Shown here in pieces: positions 52,892 to 61,047 of a stretch of 64,000 bases of DNA. Position 1 is the first letter of the stretch. Every line of letters starts with the position of its first letter. The stretch comes from Arthrobacter sp. DWC3 (GTDB taxonomy: Bacteria > Actinomycetota > Actinomycetes > Actinomycetales > Micrococcaceae), in the NCBI RefSeq assembly GCF_002929375.1, contig NZ_PJIP01000003.1, forward strand, positions 124,001 to 188,000, written 5' to 3'. The translations under genes and the position numbers were made by a program. Under the pieces are notes generated by a model. That model saw nothing but the letters and a program-made list of their open reading frames with translations. It made no database searches and was not told the DNA's origin.

Positions 52892-53650
52892 TCAGCCCGC
52901 GGTGGTCCCTGTGCTGGTCCCCGCCGGTGCGTCGGGGGCCGTCGTCGGGCCCGCGGGCCGGTCCGGTGCCCCGATGACGGGCCAGGCCCGCTCGATGACG
53001 GCGTCGGGTTCCGTCCGCCGGAGGTACTCCTCGAAACTGGCCGCCTGGCGGTCCGCCCACACGACCAGTGAGGCATGGAGATCGGCCGCAGGGCGCTGCA
53101 GGAACGCGTAGCGGTCGGCGAGGATCCGCCCCACCTGCAGCGTCGCGAGGACGTCGGCGGCCGAGGTGTGCGCGTTCTCGAACCCGATGCCGTAGTGCTC
53201 GCACAGCGCCGTCAGCGTCCGTTTGCCGCGACGGTACCGGTCCGCCTGCTTGTCCATCACGTAGGGGTCGATCACGGGCGACGGCCGCGGGATCGCCACG
53301 CCGTGGCGGCGCCCCTCCTGCTCGAGCACCGTGAAGTCGTACCGTGCGTTGTAGGCCAGCACCGGGACGCCGTCGCCGAACAGCCGTGCCAGCACCGCCG
53401 CGATGCCGTGGACCACGTGCGCGGCCGCCAGCCCGTGGGTCCGCGCGTGCTCCGTCGTCACGCCGTGGATGGCGGCAGCACCGTCCGGGATCTCGACGCC
53501 CGGGTCGGCCAGCCACTCGTGGTGCTCGAGCACGTCGCCGTCGCCGTCGACGAGGACGATCGTCGCGGTGACGATCCGCGCGCTCATCGGGTCGCGTCCC
53601 GTCGTCTCGAGGTCGAAGGCCGCCCTCGGCCCCACGTGCCAGCTGCTCAT
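52892..53650 (-). CDS. DnaQ-like 3'-5' exonuclease
   Basis: A 252-residue exonuclease. The DEDD residues are in AAFDLETTGRDP (motif I), AYNARYDFTVLEQE (motif II) and TSAADVLATLQ (motif III, where a histidine of DEDDh type is in NAHTSAADVL). The N-terminal WHVGPRAAFD and the Gln/Arg-rich C-terminus with a Pro/Ala tail are seen in actinobacterial DNA polymerase III epsilon-like proteins. It may proofread or process DNA ends; no partner is obvious. ATG 53650 sits 6 nt after TACGGT. Confidence 0.88.
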   Translation of the reverse strand: MSSWHVGPRAAFDLETTGRDPMSARIVTATIVLVDGDGDVLEHHEWLADPGVEIPDGAAAIHGVTTEHARTHGLAAAHVVHGIAAVLARLFGDGVPVLAYNARYDFTVLEQEGRRHGVAIPRPSPVIDPYVMDKQADRYRRGKRTLTALCEHYGIGFENAHTSAADVLATLQVGRILADRYAFLQRPAADLHASLVVWADRQAASFEEYLRRTEPDAVIERAWPVIGAPDRPAGPTTAPDAPAGTSTGTTAG

Positions 53651-53734
53651 GGACACACCGTACTGGCGGCCTCCGACCAATTGAGGTCCCGCGACCGCGG
53701 GGAGGCGCGAGCGGGCCCGGACTAGGGTGGGGCC

Positions 53735-54208
53735 ATGCAGCCTCGAGGGACGGACAGCAGGGACACCGGGGACGTCATGGACACCGGGGACGTCGCGGAT
53801 CCGGGGGAGTCCGTGCAGCGGGCCGTCGCCGGACGCATCGACCCTCACGCGTACGTGGATGCCGTGCTCGTGGTCGCCGGGACGATCCCGGCCGCCCGCG
53901 TCCTGACCTACGGCGACGTCGCGGAACTCCTCGGCTGCGGCGGGCCCCGGCAGGTCGGCAGGGCCCTGTCCCGCAGCACGCGGGAGGTCCCGTGGTGGCG
54001 CGTCCTGCGCGCCGGCGGCCACCCGCCCCGCGGATTCGCCCTGCAGGCGCTGCCCCACTACGAGGACGAGGGCACGGCCCTGTCCGTTCCGCCGGGAGCG
54101 AGGGCCGACGAGTACCGCGTGGACCTCCGGGAGGCGCGCTGGTGGCCCTCCGACGACGAGCAGCTCGGCCTGGCCGAGCTCGGCGCGTCCCTCCGCCGCG
54201 TCCCGTAG
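53735..54208 (+). CDS. Alkyltransferase-like protein (MGMT family, no acceptor Cys)
   Basis: A 157-residue DNA-binding protein of the MGMT C-terminal fold: VAGTIPAARVLTYGDVAELLGCGGPRQVGRAL contains the nucleotide-flipping tyrosine and arginine finger, and PWWRVLRAGGHPP replaces the PCHR acceptor motif, so alkyl transfer is not possible. Such ATL proteins mark O6-alkylguanine for nucleotide excision repair. The N-terminal 40 residues are an extension with a duplicated DTGDV segment. ATG 53735 lies 6 nt after TAGGGT. It precedes the adnAB genes. Confidence 0.88.
   Translation: MQPRGTDSRDTGDVMDTGDVADPGESVQRAVAGRIDPHAYVDAVLVVAGTIPAARVLTYGDVAELLGCGGPRQVGRALSRSTREVPWWRVLRAGGHPPRGFALQALPHYEDEGTALSVPPGARADEYRVDLREARWWPSDDEQLGLAELGASLRRVP
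53762..53794 (+). repeat. 15-bp repeat, period 18
   Basis: Identical 15-bp copies at 53762-53776 and 53780-53794, encoding the duplicated DTGDV in the N-terminal extension of the alkyltransferase-like protein. Confidence 0.85.
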
Positions 54209-54273
54209 CGCCGGAGGCCGGCGGGCACCCGGTGCCGTCCCCGATTGTCCGTGGGATGTGATGGGCTTGAGGC

Positions 54274-57200
54274 ATGAGCAGCACTCTCCACGACGCCCCC
54301 ACGGCGGCGACCCCCGGCCCCTCCGCGGGCCGGCCGTCGCCCGCGGGGTACGACGCCGTCCTCGCCTCGCTGGAGACCGTCGCCGGCCAGGTCCTCGTCC
54401 TCGGCGCGCCCGGCAGCGGGAAGTCCGCCCTGCTCACGGACCTCGCCGTCCGGCGCATCGAGGCGGGAGCGGTGGTGCCCGACGGGCTGCTGCTCCTCGC
54501 ACCGACCCGCGCTGCCGCCACCCGGCTGAGGGACGATCTCACCGCCAAGCTCGACCGCAGCATCAGCACGGCGCCCGCACGCACCTGGTCCTCCTACGCC
54601 TTCGACCTCATCCGCCGGGCCAGGGCCGAGGGGCGTACACCCCTGATCACGCGTGCGCCGCGGCTCCTCGCCGGCGCCGAACAGGACCTCATCATCAAGG
54701 AACTCCTCTCCGGGCACGGACGCGACGGCGCCGCGTCCCCCGGATGGCCGTCGAGCCTCGCCCTGGCGCTGCCCACGCGCGGGTTCCGGCAGGAGATCCG
54801 CGACCTGTTCGACCGCGTGAGCGAGTACGGGGTGTCGGCGGACGAGCTCGCGGACTGGGGACGCCGCTTCGACCGCCCGGACTGGGTGGCGGCGGCGTCG
54901 CTGTACCGCGAGTACCGCGACGTCCTCGACCTCCGGATGCCCGAGGCCTTCGACCCGGCAGGCATCCTCACGGCCGCGCGGGAGATCCTGGAGACCGACC
55001 GGGACTTCCTCGACCAGGAACGGGAACGGCTGCAGCTCGTGCTGGTCGACGACTACCAGGAGGCGAACCCCGCCGTCCACGCACTGCTGGGGCTCATCGG
55101 TACGGGAAACGACGTCGTCGTCACCTCCTGTCCCGACACCGTGGCGCAGGGTTTCCGTGGCGCCCGCCCGGAACTCACAGGACGGCTCTCCACCCTGTTC
55201 CGCCGCGGTGGCGGACTGACCACGGTGACCCTGCCGGCGTCCCTGACCATGGGGGAGCGGCTCGCGGAGGCGTGGGGCAACGTGGCCGCGCGGATCTCCA
55301 CCACCGGCGTCAGCACGGCCTACCGCGTGCCGCAGGGAGGCCCGGGGCGTGGCGGACAGGACGGCACGCACGACGCACACGACGGCGGAGGGCAGGCCCG
55401 GCAGCCGGTCGTGTCGGCGCATGTGCTCGACAGCGTCTTCCACGAGCAGCGGTTCATCACGCAGAGGGTGCTGGAGTCCCACCTGTTCGGCGGGCGGAGC
55501 CTCGACGACATGGCGGTGATCGTGCGCAACGGGGCACAGGTGAGTGCCGTGCAGCGCTTCCTGACCGCCCAGGGGATCGCCGTGAACGTGCCGGCCGCGG
55601 AGACCGCCATCCGCGAGGAGCCCGCCGTGCGCCCCCTGCTCGACCTGTACGCCGTCGTCGTCGGACGGGCGGAGCTGGACACCGAGCTGTGCATCTCGCT
55701 GCTCACCTCGAGGATCGGCGGGGCGGGCAGCCTCGACCTCCGGCGGCTGCGCCAGATCCTGCGGCGCACGGAACTCCAGCAGGGCGGGGGCCGCACGAGC
55801 GACGAACTCCTCGCGGCCCTGTTCTCCGCCCCCGAGGAGATCGCCGCGCTCCCGTCCGAGGGCGCGCCGGTCCGCCGGCTGCACCGCATGCTCGAGGCGG
55901 CCCGGGCCGCGATCGCCGATCCGGGCCGGGACCCGGAGACCGTCCTGTGGGCGCTGTGGTCGGCGTCCGGGCTCGCCCAGCAGTGGTCCTCCGCCGCCGT
56001 GTCCGAGGGACCCTCCTCGGCACGCGCGGATCGGGACCTCGACGCCATGATGGCCCTGTTCACCACGGCGGAGCGCTTCGTCGAGCAGATGCCCGGTGCC
56101 GATCCCGAGCTGTTCCTCGACTACATCCTCAGTCAGGACATCCCCATGGACACCCTGACGCAGCGGACCACGCGCCACGCCTCCGTCTCCGTGCTCACAC
56201 CCGCGAGCGCCGCCGGACGCCACTGGCCACTCGTGATCGTGGCGGGGGTGCAGGACGGTATCTGGCCGAACCTCCGGCTGCGCGGGGAGCTCCTCGGGTC
56301 CGGGGAGCTCCGTGCCCTCCTCGACCACGGCGAGTCCTTCCGCAGCACACGCGACCCGGTGTCGCTGCTGCAGGACATCCGGTTCGACGAGCTGCGGACG
56401 TTCTCGCTCGCCGTGTCCCGGGCCACCGAGGAACTCGTCTGCTGCGCCGTCTCCTCGCAGGACGAGCAGGCGTCCCAGTTCCTCGACGTGCTCGACCCCC
56501 TGCCCGCCGGCGTGCCGGAGAGGCCGCGCACGGAGGTCCTGCGGCCGGTGACGCTCCGCGCGCTGGTCGCCGAGCTGCGCAAGTTCGCACAGGACCCCCA
56601 GGCCAGTCCGGCCCTCTCCCGCGAGGCCGTCCAGCACCTCGGCCGCATGGCCGTCCTCGAGCCGCCGGTTCCCGGCGCCCACCCGGCGCAGTGGTGGGGC
56701 GTGCTCGCGATGAGCAGCGAGGAACCCGTGGTGCCGCCCGACCAGCCCGTCCCGGTGTCACCCTCCAAGGTGGAGTCCGTGCTCACCTCGCCCCTGAGCT
56801 GGTTCGTCTCCGCCGCCGGAGGCGAGCGGACCACCGACTTCGCGCGCTCGCTCGGTACCCTCGTGCACCAGATCGCGCAGGACCTCCCCGACGCCACAGG
56901 CAACGAGTACGTCCGCGAGCTGGAGCGGCGCTGGCCGCAGCTCGGCATCCGTGACACCTGGGAGGGGCGGGCCGACTTCCGGCGCGCCGAGGGCATGGTG
57001 CGCAAGCTCGCCGCGTACGTGCTGTCCATGCGGAAGGCCGGGCGGACCCTGGCCGCCACGGAGGTCGACTTCTCCGTGGACCTCGATGTCCGGCTCGCCG
57101 GGATGGAGCGGGTCGCGCGGCTGCGTGGCCAGATCGACCGGCTCGAGCTCGACGCCGAGGGCCGGTTCGTCGTCGTCGACCTGAAGACCGGCAAGAGCGC

Positions 57201-57561
57201 TCCGACCGCGCCCGAGATCGCGCGGCACCCGCAGCTCGCCGCCTACCAGACCGCCGTGGCCGAGGGCGCCCTGCAGGACGCCGCCGACGGCACCGCGGCG
57301 GTCGCGGCGCCCGGGGTCCCCGGCGGGGCCTCGCTCGTACAACTGGGCAGGGACTCCAAGGGGGTCTCCGTCCAGGAGCAGCCCGCGGTGGGCCCCGAGG
57401 ACACCTGGGCGAGGACCATGATCGAGGACGCTGCCGCGCTCATGGCCGCCGCGACGTTCGACACCATCCACGATCCGCGGCGGTCCGGGTTCGGTGGCAG
57501 CGGCTGCCGCCTCCCCGAGATCTGCCCGCTGTGCGAAGAAGGCAAGCAGGTGACCCAGTGA
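54274..57561 (+). CDS. adnA: AdnA-type helicase-nuclease subunit
   Basis: A 1095-residue subunit of a RecBCD-like double-strand-break resection machine. It has an SF1A helicase body with Walker A LGAPGSGKS (44-51), but motif II is VDDYQEANP instead of the DEFQD type, which suggests a weak or structural motor. A UvrD-like C-terminal domain (SVSVLTPASAAGRHWPLVIVAGVQDGIWP) and a PD-(D/E)XK nuclease near residue 966 (FVVVDLKTGKS, HPQLAAYQTAV) follow. Three cysteines close the protein (C1078, C1084, C1087), resembling the AddB-type Fe-S cage, but the usual first cysteine is a serine (LTSPLSWF). The start of adnB overlaps its stop. Confidence 0.9.
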   Translation: MSSTLHDAPTAATPGPSAGRPSPAGYDAVLASLETVAGQVLVLGAPGSGKSALLTDLAVRRIEAGAVVPDGLLLLAPTRAAATRLRDDLTAKLDRSISTAPARTWSSYAFDLIRRARAEGRTPLITRAPRLLAGAEQDLIIKELLSGHGRDGAASPGWPSSLALALPTRGFRQEIRDLFDRVSEYGVSADELADWGRRFDRPDWVAAASLYREYRDVLDLRMPEAFDPAGILTAAREILETDRDFLDQERERLQLVLVDDYQEANPAVHALLGLIGTGNDVVVTSCPDTVAQGFRGARPELTGRLSTLFRRGGGLTTVTLPASLTMGERLAEAWGNVAARISTTGVSTAYRVPQGGPGRGGQDGTHDAHDGGGQARQPVVSAHVLDSVFHEQRFITQRVLESHLFGGRSLDDMAVIVRNGAQVSAVQRFLTAQGIAVNVPAAETAIREEPAVRPLLDLYAVVVGRAELDTELCISLLTSRIGGAGSLDLRRLRQILRRTELQQGGGRTSDELLAALFSAPEEIAALPSEGAPVRRLHRMLEAARAAIADPGRDPETVLWALWSASGLAQQWSSAAVSEGPSSARADRDLDAMMALFTTAERFVEQMPGADPELFLDYILSQDIPMDTLTQRTTRHASVSVLTPASAAGRHWPLVIVAGVQDGIWPNLRLRGELLGSGELRALLDHGESFRSTRDPVSLLQDIRFDELRTFSLAVSRATEELVCCAVSSQDEQASQFLDVLDPLPAGVPERPRTEVLRPVTLRALVAELRKFAQDPQASPALSREAVQHLGRMAVLEPPVPGAHPAQWWGVLAMSSEEPVVPPDQPVPVSPSKVESVLTSPLSWFVSAAGGERTTDFARSLGTLVHQIAQDLPDATGNEYVRELERRWPQLGIRDTWEGRADFRRAEGMVRKLAAYVLSMRKAGRTLAATEVDFSVDLDVRLAGMERVARLRGQIDRLELDAEGRFVVVDLKTGKSAPTAPEIARHPQLAAYQTAVAEGALQDAADGTAAVAAPGVPGGASLVQLGRDSKGVSVQEQPAVGPEDTWARTMIEDAAALMAAATFDTIHDPRRSGFGGSGCRLPEICPLCEEGKQVTQ

Positions 57562-60500
57562 TGGCGGGGACGGAAGCCGCACGACAGCCCGAACGACAGC
57601 CCGCACGACAGCCCGCACGGTACTCCGCCCGCGACCTCGCGGAGCTGCTGCACACGGATCCCGACGCTCCCGTGCAGTACCCCACGGAGGACCAGGCACG
57701 GGTGATCGAGGCTCCGCTGGAACCGCTCCTCGTCATTGCCGGTGCAGGTTCCGGGAAGACCCGGACGATGGCGGACCGGGTCGTCTGGCTCGTCGCGAAC
57801 GAGCTCGTGCGTCCCGAGCAGATCCTCGGCGTCACCTTCACGCGCAAGGCCGCGGGGGAGCTCGCCTCGCGGGTCCGGCAGCGCCTCGTCCAGCTCTACG
57901 CGGCCCTCGAACGCGACGCGGCCCCGGCCGGCGGCGACTCGCTCGACCGACTCGACCGACTCGACCGACTCGACCCGGCCATCTCCACCTACCACTCCTT
58001 CGCCAACGGCATCGTGCAGGACTACGGGCTACGTATCGGCGTCGAACGCGACTCGGTCATGCTCGGCACCGCCCAGTCCTGGCAGCTCGCCCACACCGTG
58101 GTGGAGACCCACGACGGCGAGTGGGAACACTTCACGGCGGCGAAGAGCACGCTCGTGAAGGCCGTCCTCGACATGGCGGGTGAGTGCGCCGAGCACCTCG
58201 TCACCCCCGCCGCCGTCCGGGACGAGCTCCGCCGCCACATCGAGTACGTGACCTCCCAGCCCTACCTCGCGGGATCCGCGAAGCCCACCACCCAGGACGC
58301 GTCCCGACTCCTCGACAAGCTCCGGACCCGCATCACCGTCACGGAACTCGTCGAACGCTACGCCGCGGCGAAGCTCGCGCGCCGACAGCTCGACTTCGGT
58401 GACCTCGTGTCCCTCGCAGCCAGGATCGCCCGGGACATCCCCGAGGCGGGCCGGATGGAACGCGAGAAGTACAAGGTGGTGCTGCTGGACGAGTTCCAGG
58501 ACACCTCGCACGCGCAGATGGTGCTGTTCTCGCGCCTCTTCGCCGACGGGCGCTCCGTCACGGCGGTCGGCGATCCGCACCAGTCCATCTACGGCTTCCG
58601 CGGCGCGTCTGCCGGCCAGCTGGCCACCTTCCGCACCGCGTTCCCCACGGTGGGCGACGCCGGTCGCGCCCCGTCGCAGGTCGCGCACCTGTCCGTGGCC
58701 TGGCGGAACGCGACGTCCATCCTGGAGGCCGCGAACACCGTGTCCGCGCCGCTGAACGTGCCCGCGCCGTGGCTCCGCACGACGACCGTCCAGCAGGTCC
58801 CCGGACTCGTCGCGCGGCCCGAGGCACCGCTCGGGACGGTGATGCTCGGGCGTTTCCTCACCGACGTTCCGGTGAACGCCGCCGGCCGGTCCGACGGAAC
58901 GCCCGAGGAAGGCCCCGCCCCGGCCCTCAGCGAGGCCGAGGCGATCGCCCGGGAGGTCCTGCGGCAGCGGCGGCGCAGCTTCGAGACGGACGACACCGGC
59001 GACCCGCTGCGACCGACGATGGCCGTGCTGTGCCGGGGGCGCAAGCAGTTCGATCCGATCCGGCGCGAACTGGAACGCGCGGGGGTGCCCGTGCAGATCG
59101 TCGGCCTCGGCGGGCTGCTGCGCACCCCCGAGATCGTCGACCTGCTGGCCACCCTGAGGGTCCTCGGCGATCCCGACCGCTCGGACGCCATGCTGCGGCT
59201 GCTCTCGGGCGCGCGCTGGCGCCTCGGGCCGGCGGACCTCATGGCCCTCGGCGACTGGTCCCGGCAGCTCGCGCGGACGCGCGAGGCCGCGTTCCGCCGC
59301 GGCGCCCACCACGGCGAGGAACTCGACGACGGGCAGGCGGCCGACGCCGTCGTCGCCCCCGACCTGGCGGAGGCCGGCAGCCTGGTGGAGGCCGTCGACC
59401 ACCTGCCGCCGGCGGGCTGGGTGTCCTCGTCCGGCCGGTCGCTGAGTGATGCGGCCCGGCAGCGCCTCGACGCGCTCCGACGCGAGCTGAGGAGCCTCCG
59501 CGGCTTCGTGGGCGACGATCTCGGCACCATGATCGGGGAGGTCGAGCGCACCATCCTGCTGGACATCGAGGTGGCGGCGAAGCCGGGGGTGAGCATCCAC
59601 GAGGCCCGCAGGAACCTCGACGCCTTCACGGAGGCCGTCGCGGGGTTCGTGTCCACCGCCGAGCGCGTCGACCTGCCGGCGTTCCTGGCCTGGCTCGAGG
59701 CGGCGGACCAGGAGGAGGACGGCCTGCCCGTGACGCAGCTCGAGGCGAGCAGGGACGCCGTGCAGCTCCTGACGGTCCACGCCTCGAAGGGGCTGGAGTG
59801 GGACGTCGTCTTCGTGCCGGGTCTCAACGAGGGCTCGTTCCCCAGCGGCAAGGACTCCCGGTGGAGCAGCGGCGACGCGTCCATCCCGTGGCCGCTGCGC
59901 GGGGACGCCGCGGAGCTGCCCCAGTGGGACTGGGAACAGCAGGACCAGAAGGAATGGCTCGCCAGCGAGAAGCAGTTCACCGGCGAGGCGAGGGCGCACG
60001 CGGAGCGGGAGGAACGCCGCCTCGCCTACGTCGCCTTCACCCGCGCCAAGCATGCGCTCGTCTGCACCTCGTCGGCGTGGGGCGGAGGGCGGTCGCGGCC
60101 GTACGGCGCATCCCCCTACCTCACGGACCTCGTGCGCCTCGCGGAGGCCGGCACCGACGGCTTCACGGCGCCGCACTGGGTCCCGGAGGAGGACGAAGGG
60201 GACTCCAACCCCGCGAACGCGAGTCCTGAGCGCGCCACCTGGCCCTTCGACCCGCTGGGCCCCCGCCGCGCCTCGATGGAACGGGCTGCGCAGGCCGTCC
60301 TCGAGCAGGCGGCAGCGCCCGCGGCGGACGCCGACCCGGACGGCGGCCGCTGGGGCCGTGAGGTGAGGCTGGCGCTGGCCCGGCAGGCGCGCGAACGCGA
60401 GCGGCTGCCGCTCGCCCTGCCGTCGCACATCTCCGCCTCCACGCTGGTGGAGCTGCGCGAGGACCCCGGCGCCGTGATGCAGCAGCTGCGGCGACCCCTG

Positions 60501-61019
60501 CCCCGGCGCCCCGGCTCCGCAGCGCGCAAGGGCACGGCCTTCCACGCCTGGATCGAGGAGTTCTACGGTTCCACCGGCATGCTCGACCTCGGTGAGTACC
60601 CGGGAGGGGCGGACGCCTACGTGGACGAGACGCTCGGCCTGAAGGACATGGCCGCGATCTTCGAGCAGTCCGAGTGGGCGCTGCGCGAACCGGCGGCCAT
60701 CGAGGCCCCGATCGAGACGAGGATCGGCAGCATCGTGGTGCGCGGCCGGATCGACGCCGTGTTCCGGGACGCCGACGGCGGCTGGGACCTCATCGACTGG
60801 AAGACGGGCCGTCCCCCGGCACCGGACCGGCGCGCGGCGAAGGCCGTGCAGCTCGCGGTCTACCGCCTGGCGTGGTCACGGCTGAAGGACGTACCGCTCG
60901 GGAAGGTGCGGGCGGCGTTCTTCTACGTGGCGGACAACCTCGTGGTACGACCGCACGACCTGGCCGACGCGGCCGAGCTCGAGGAGATCATCCGCGCCGC
61001 GGACGCCGTGGCGGGCTGA
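57561..61019 (+). CDS. adnB: AdnB-type helicase-nuclease subunit
   Basis: A 1152-residue SF1A helicase-nuclease, the likely motor partner of AdnA. Walker A is AGAGSGKT (60-67), motif II LDEFQDTS near 310, then VGDPHQSIYGFRGA and LLTVHASKGLEWDVVFVPGLNEG; the C-terminal nuclease has DLIDWKTGRPP near 1075 followed by AVQLAVYRLAW. All key residues are intact. I chose ATG 57561, 7 nt after AGGTGA; GTG 57558 directly before is equally in frame and overlaps the adnA stop. Two short tandem repeats lie in its first 140 codons. The nearby nudC and uvrD2 follow as in mycobacteria. Confidence 0.93.
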   Translation: MAGTEAARQPERQPARQPARYSARDLAELLHTDPDAPVQYPTEDQARVIEAPLEPLLVIAGAGSGKTRTMADRVVWLVANELVRPEQILGVTFTRKAAGELASRVRQRLVQLYAALERDAAPAGGDSLDRLDRLDRLDPAISTYHSFANGIVQDYGLRIGVERDSVMLGTAQSWQLAHTVVETHDGEWEHFTAAKSTLVKAVLDMAGECAEHLVTPAAVRDELRRHIEYVTSQPYLAGSAKPTTQDASRLLDKLRTRITVTELVERYAAAKLARRQLDFGDLVSLAARIARDIPEAGRMEREKYKVVLLDEFQDTSHAQMVLFSRLFADGRSVTAVGDPHQSIYGFRGASAGQLATFRTAFPTVGDAGRAPSQVAHLSVAWRNATSILEAANTVSAPLNVPAPWLRTTTVQQVPGLVARPEAPLGTVMLGRFLTDVPVNAAGRSDGTPEEGPAPALSEAEAIAREVLRQRRRSFETDDTGDPLRPTMAVLCRGRKQFDPIRRELERAGVPVQIVGLGGLLRTPEIVDLLATLRVLGDPDRSDAMLRLLSGARWRLGPADLMALGDWSRQLARTREAAFRRGAHHGEELDDGQAADAVVAPDLAEAGSLVEAVDHLPPAGWVSSSGRSLSDAARQRLDALRRELRSLRGFVGDDLGTMIGEVERTILLDIEVAAKPGVSIHEARRNLDAFTEAVAGFVSTAERVDLPAFLAWLEAADQEEDGLPVTQLEASRDAVQLLTVHASKGLEWDVVFVPGLNEGSFPSGKDSRWSSGDASIPWPLRGDAAELPQWDWEQQDQKEWLASEKQFTGEARAHAEREERRLAYVAFTRAKHALVCTSSAWGGGRSRPYGASPYLTDLVRLAEAGTDGFTAPHWVPEEDEGDSNPANASPERATWPFDPLGPRRASMERAAQAVLEQAAAPAADADPDGGRWGREVRLALARQARERERLPLALPSHISASTLVELREDPGAVMQQLRRPLPRRPGSAARKGTAFHAWIEEFYGSTGMLDLGEYPGGADAYVDETLGLKDMAAIFEQSEWALREPAAIEAPIETRIGSIVVRGRIDAVFRDADGGWDLIDWKTGRPPAPDRRAAKAVQLAVYRLAWSRLKDVPLGKVRAAFFYVADNLVVRPHDLADAAELEEIIRAADAVAG
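57582..57617 (+). repeat. 12-bp in-frame tandem repeat
   Basis: Three 12-bp units (57582, 57594, 57606), the first with one change, encoding RQPE/RQPA/RQPA near the N-terminus of AdnB. Confidence 0.85.
57942..57976 (+). repeat. 9-bp in-frame tandem repeat
   Basis: Copies at 57942, 57951 and 57960 and a partial one at 57969, encoding LDRLDRLDR-LDP in a loop of the AdnB helicase domain 1 between FTRKAAGEL and the STYHSFA motif. Confidence 0.85.
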
Positions 61020-61038
61020 ACCGCCCGCCCGGGGCGGT
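61020..61038. terminator. Short GC hairpin after adnB
   Basis: 7-bp arms (61020-61026 and 61032-61038), 5-nt loop, overlapping the last base of the adnB stop and lying 9 nt before the convergent phosphotransferase stop. Confidence 0.45.
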
Positions 61039-61047
61039 CCGTCCGGG

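Noticed and set aside
53735-54208. Active O6-methylguanine-DNA methyltransferase
   Set aside because: The PCHR acceptor motif is replaced by PWWRV, so no cysteine can accept the alkyl group; called alkyltransferase-like instead.
54058-56954. Very long open frames (over 870 codons) on both strands overlapping adnA
   Set aside because: Composition is typical of out-of-frame GC-rich reading (Arg, Gly, Pro); the adnA frame has continuous helicase and nuclease motifs.
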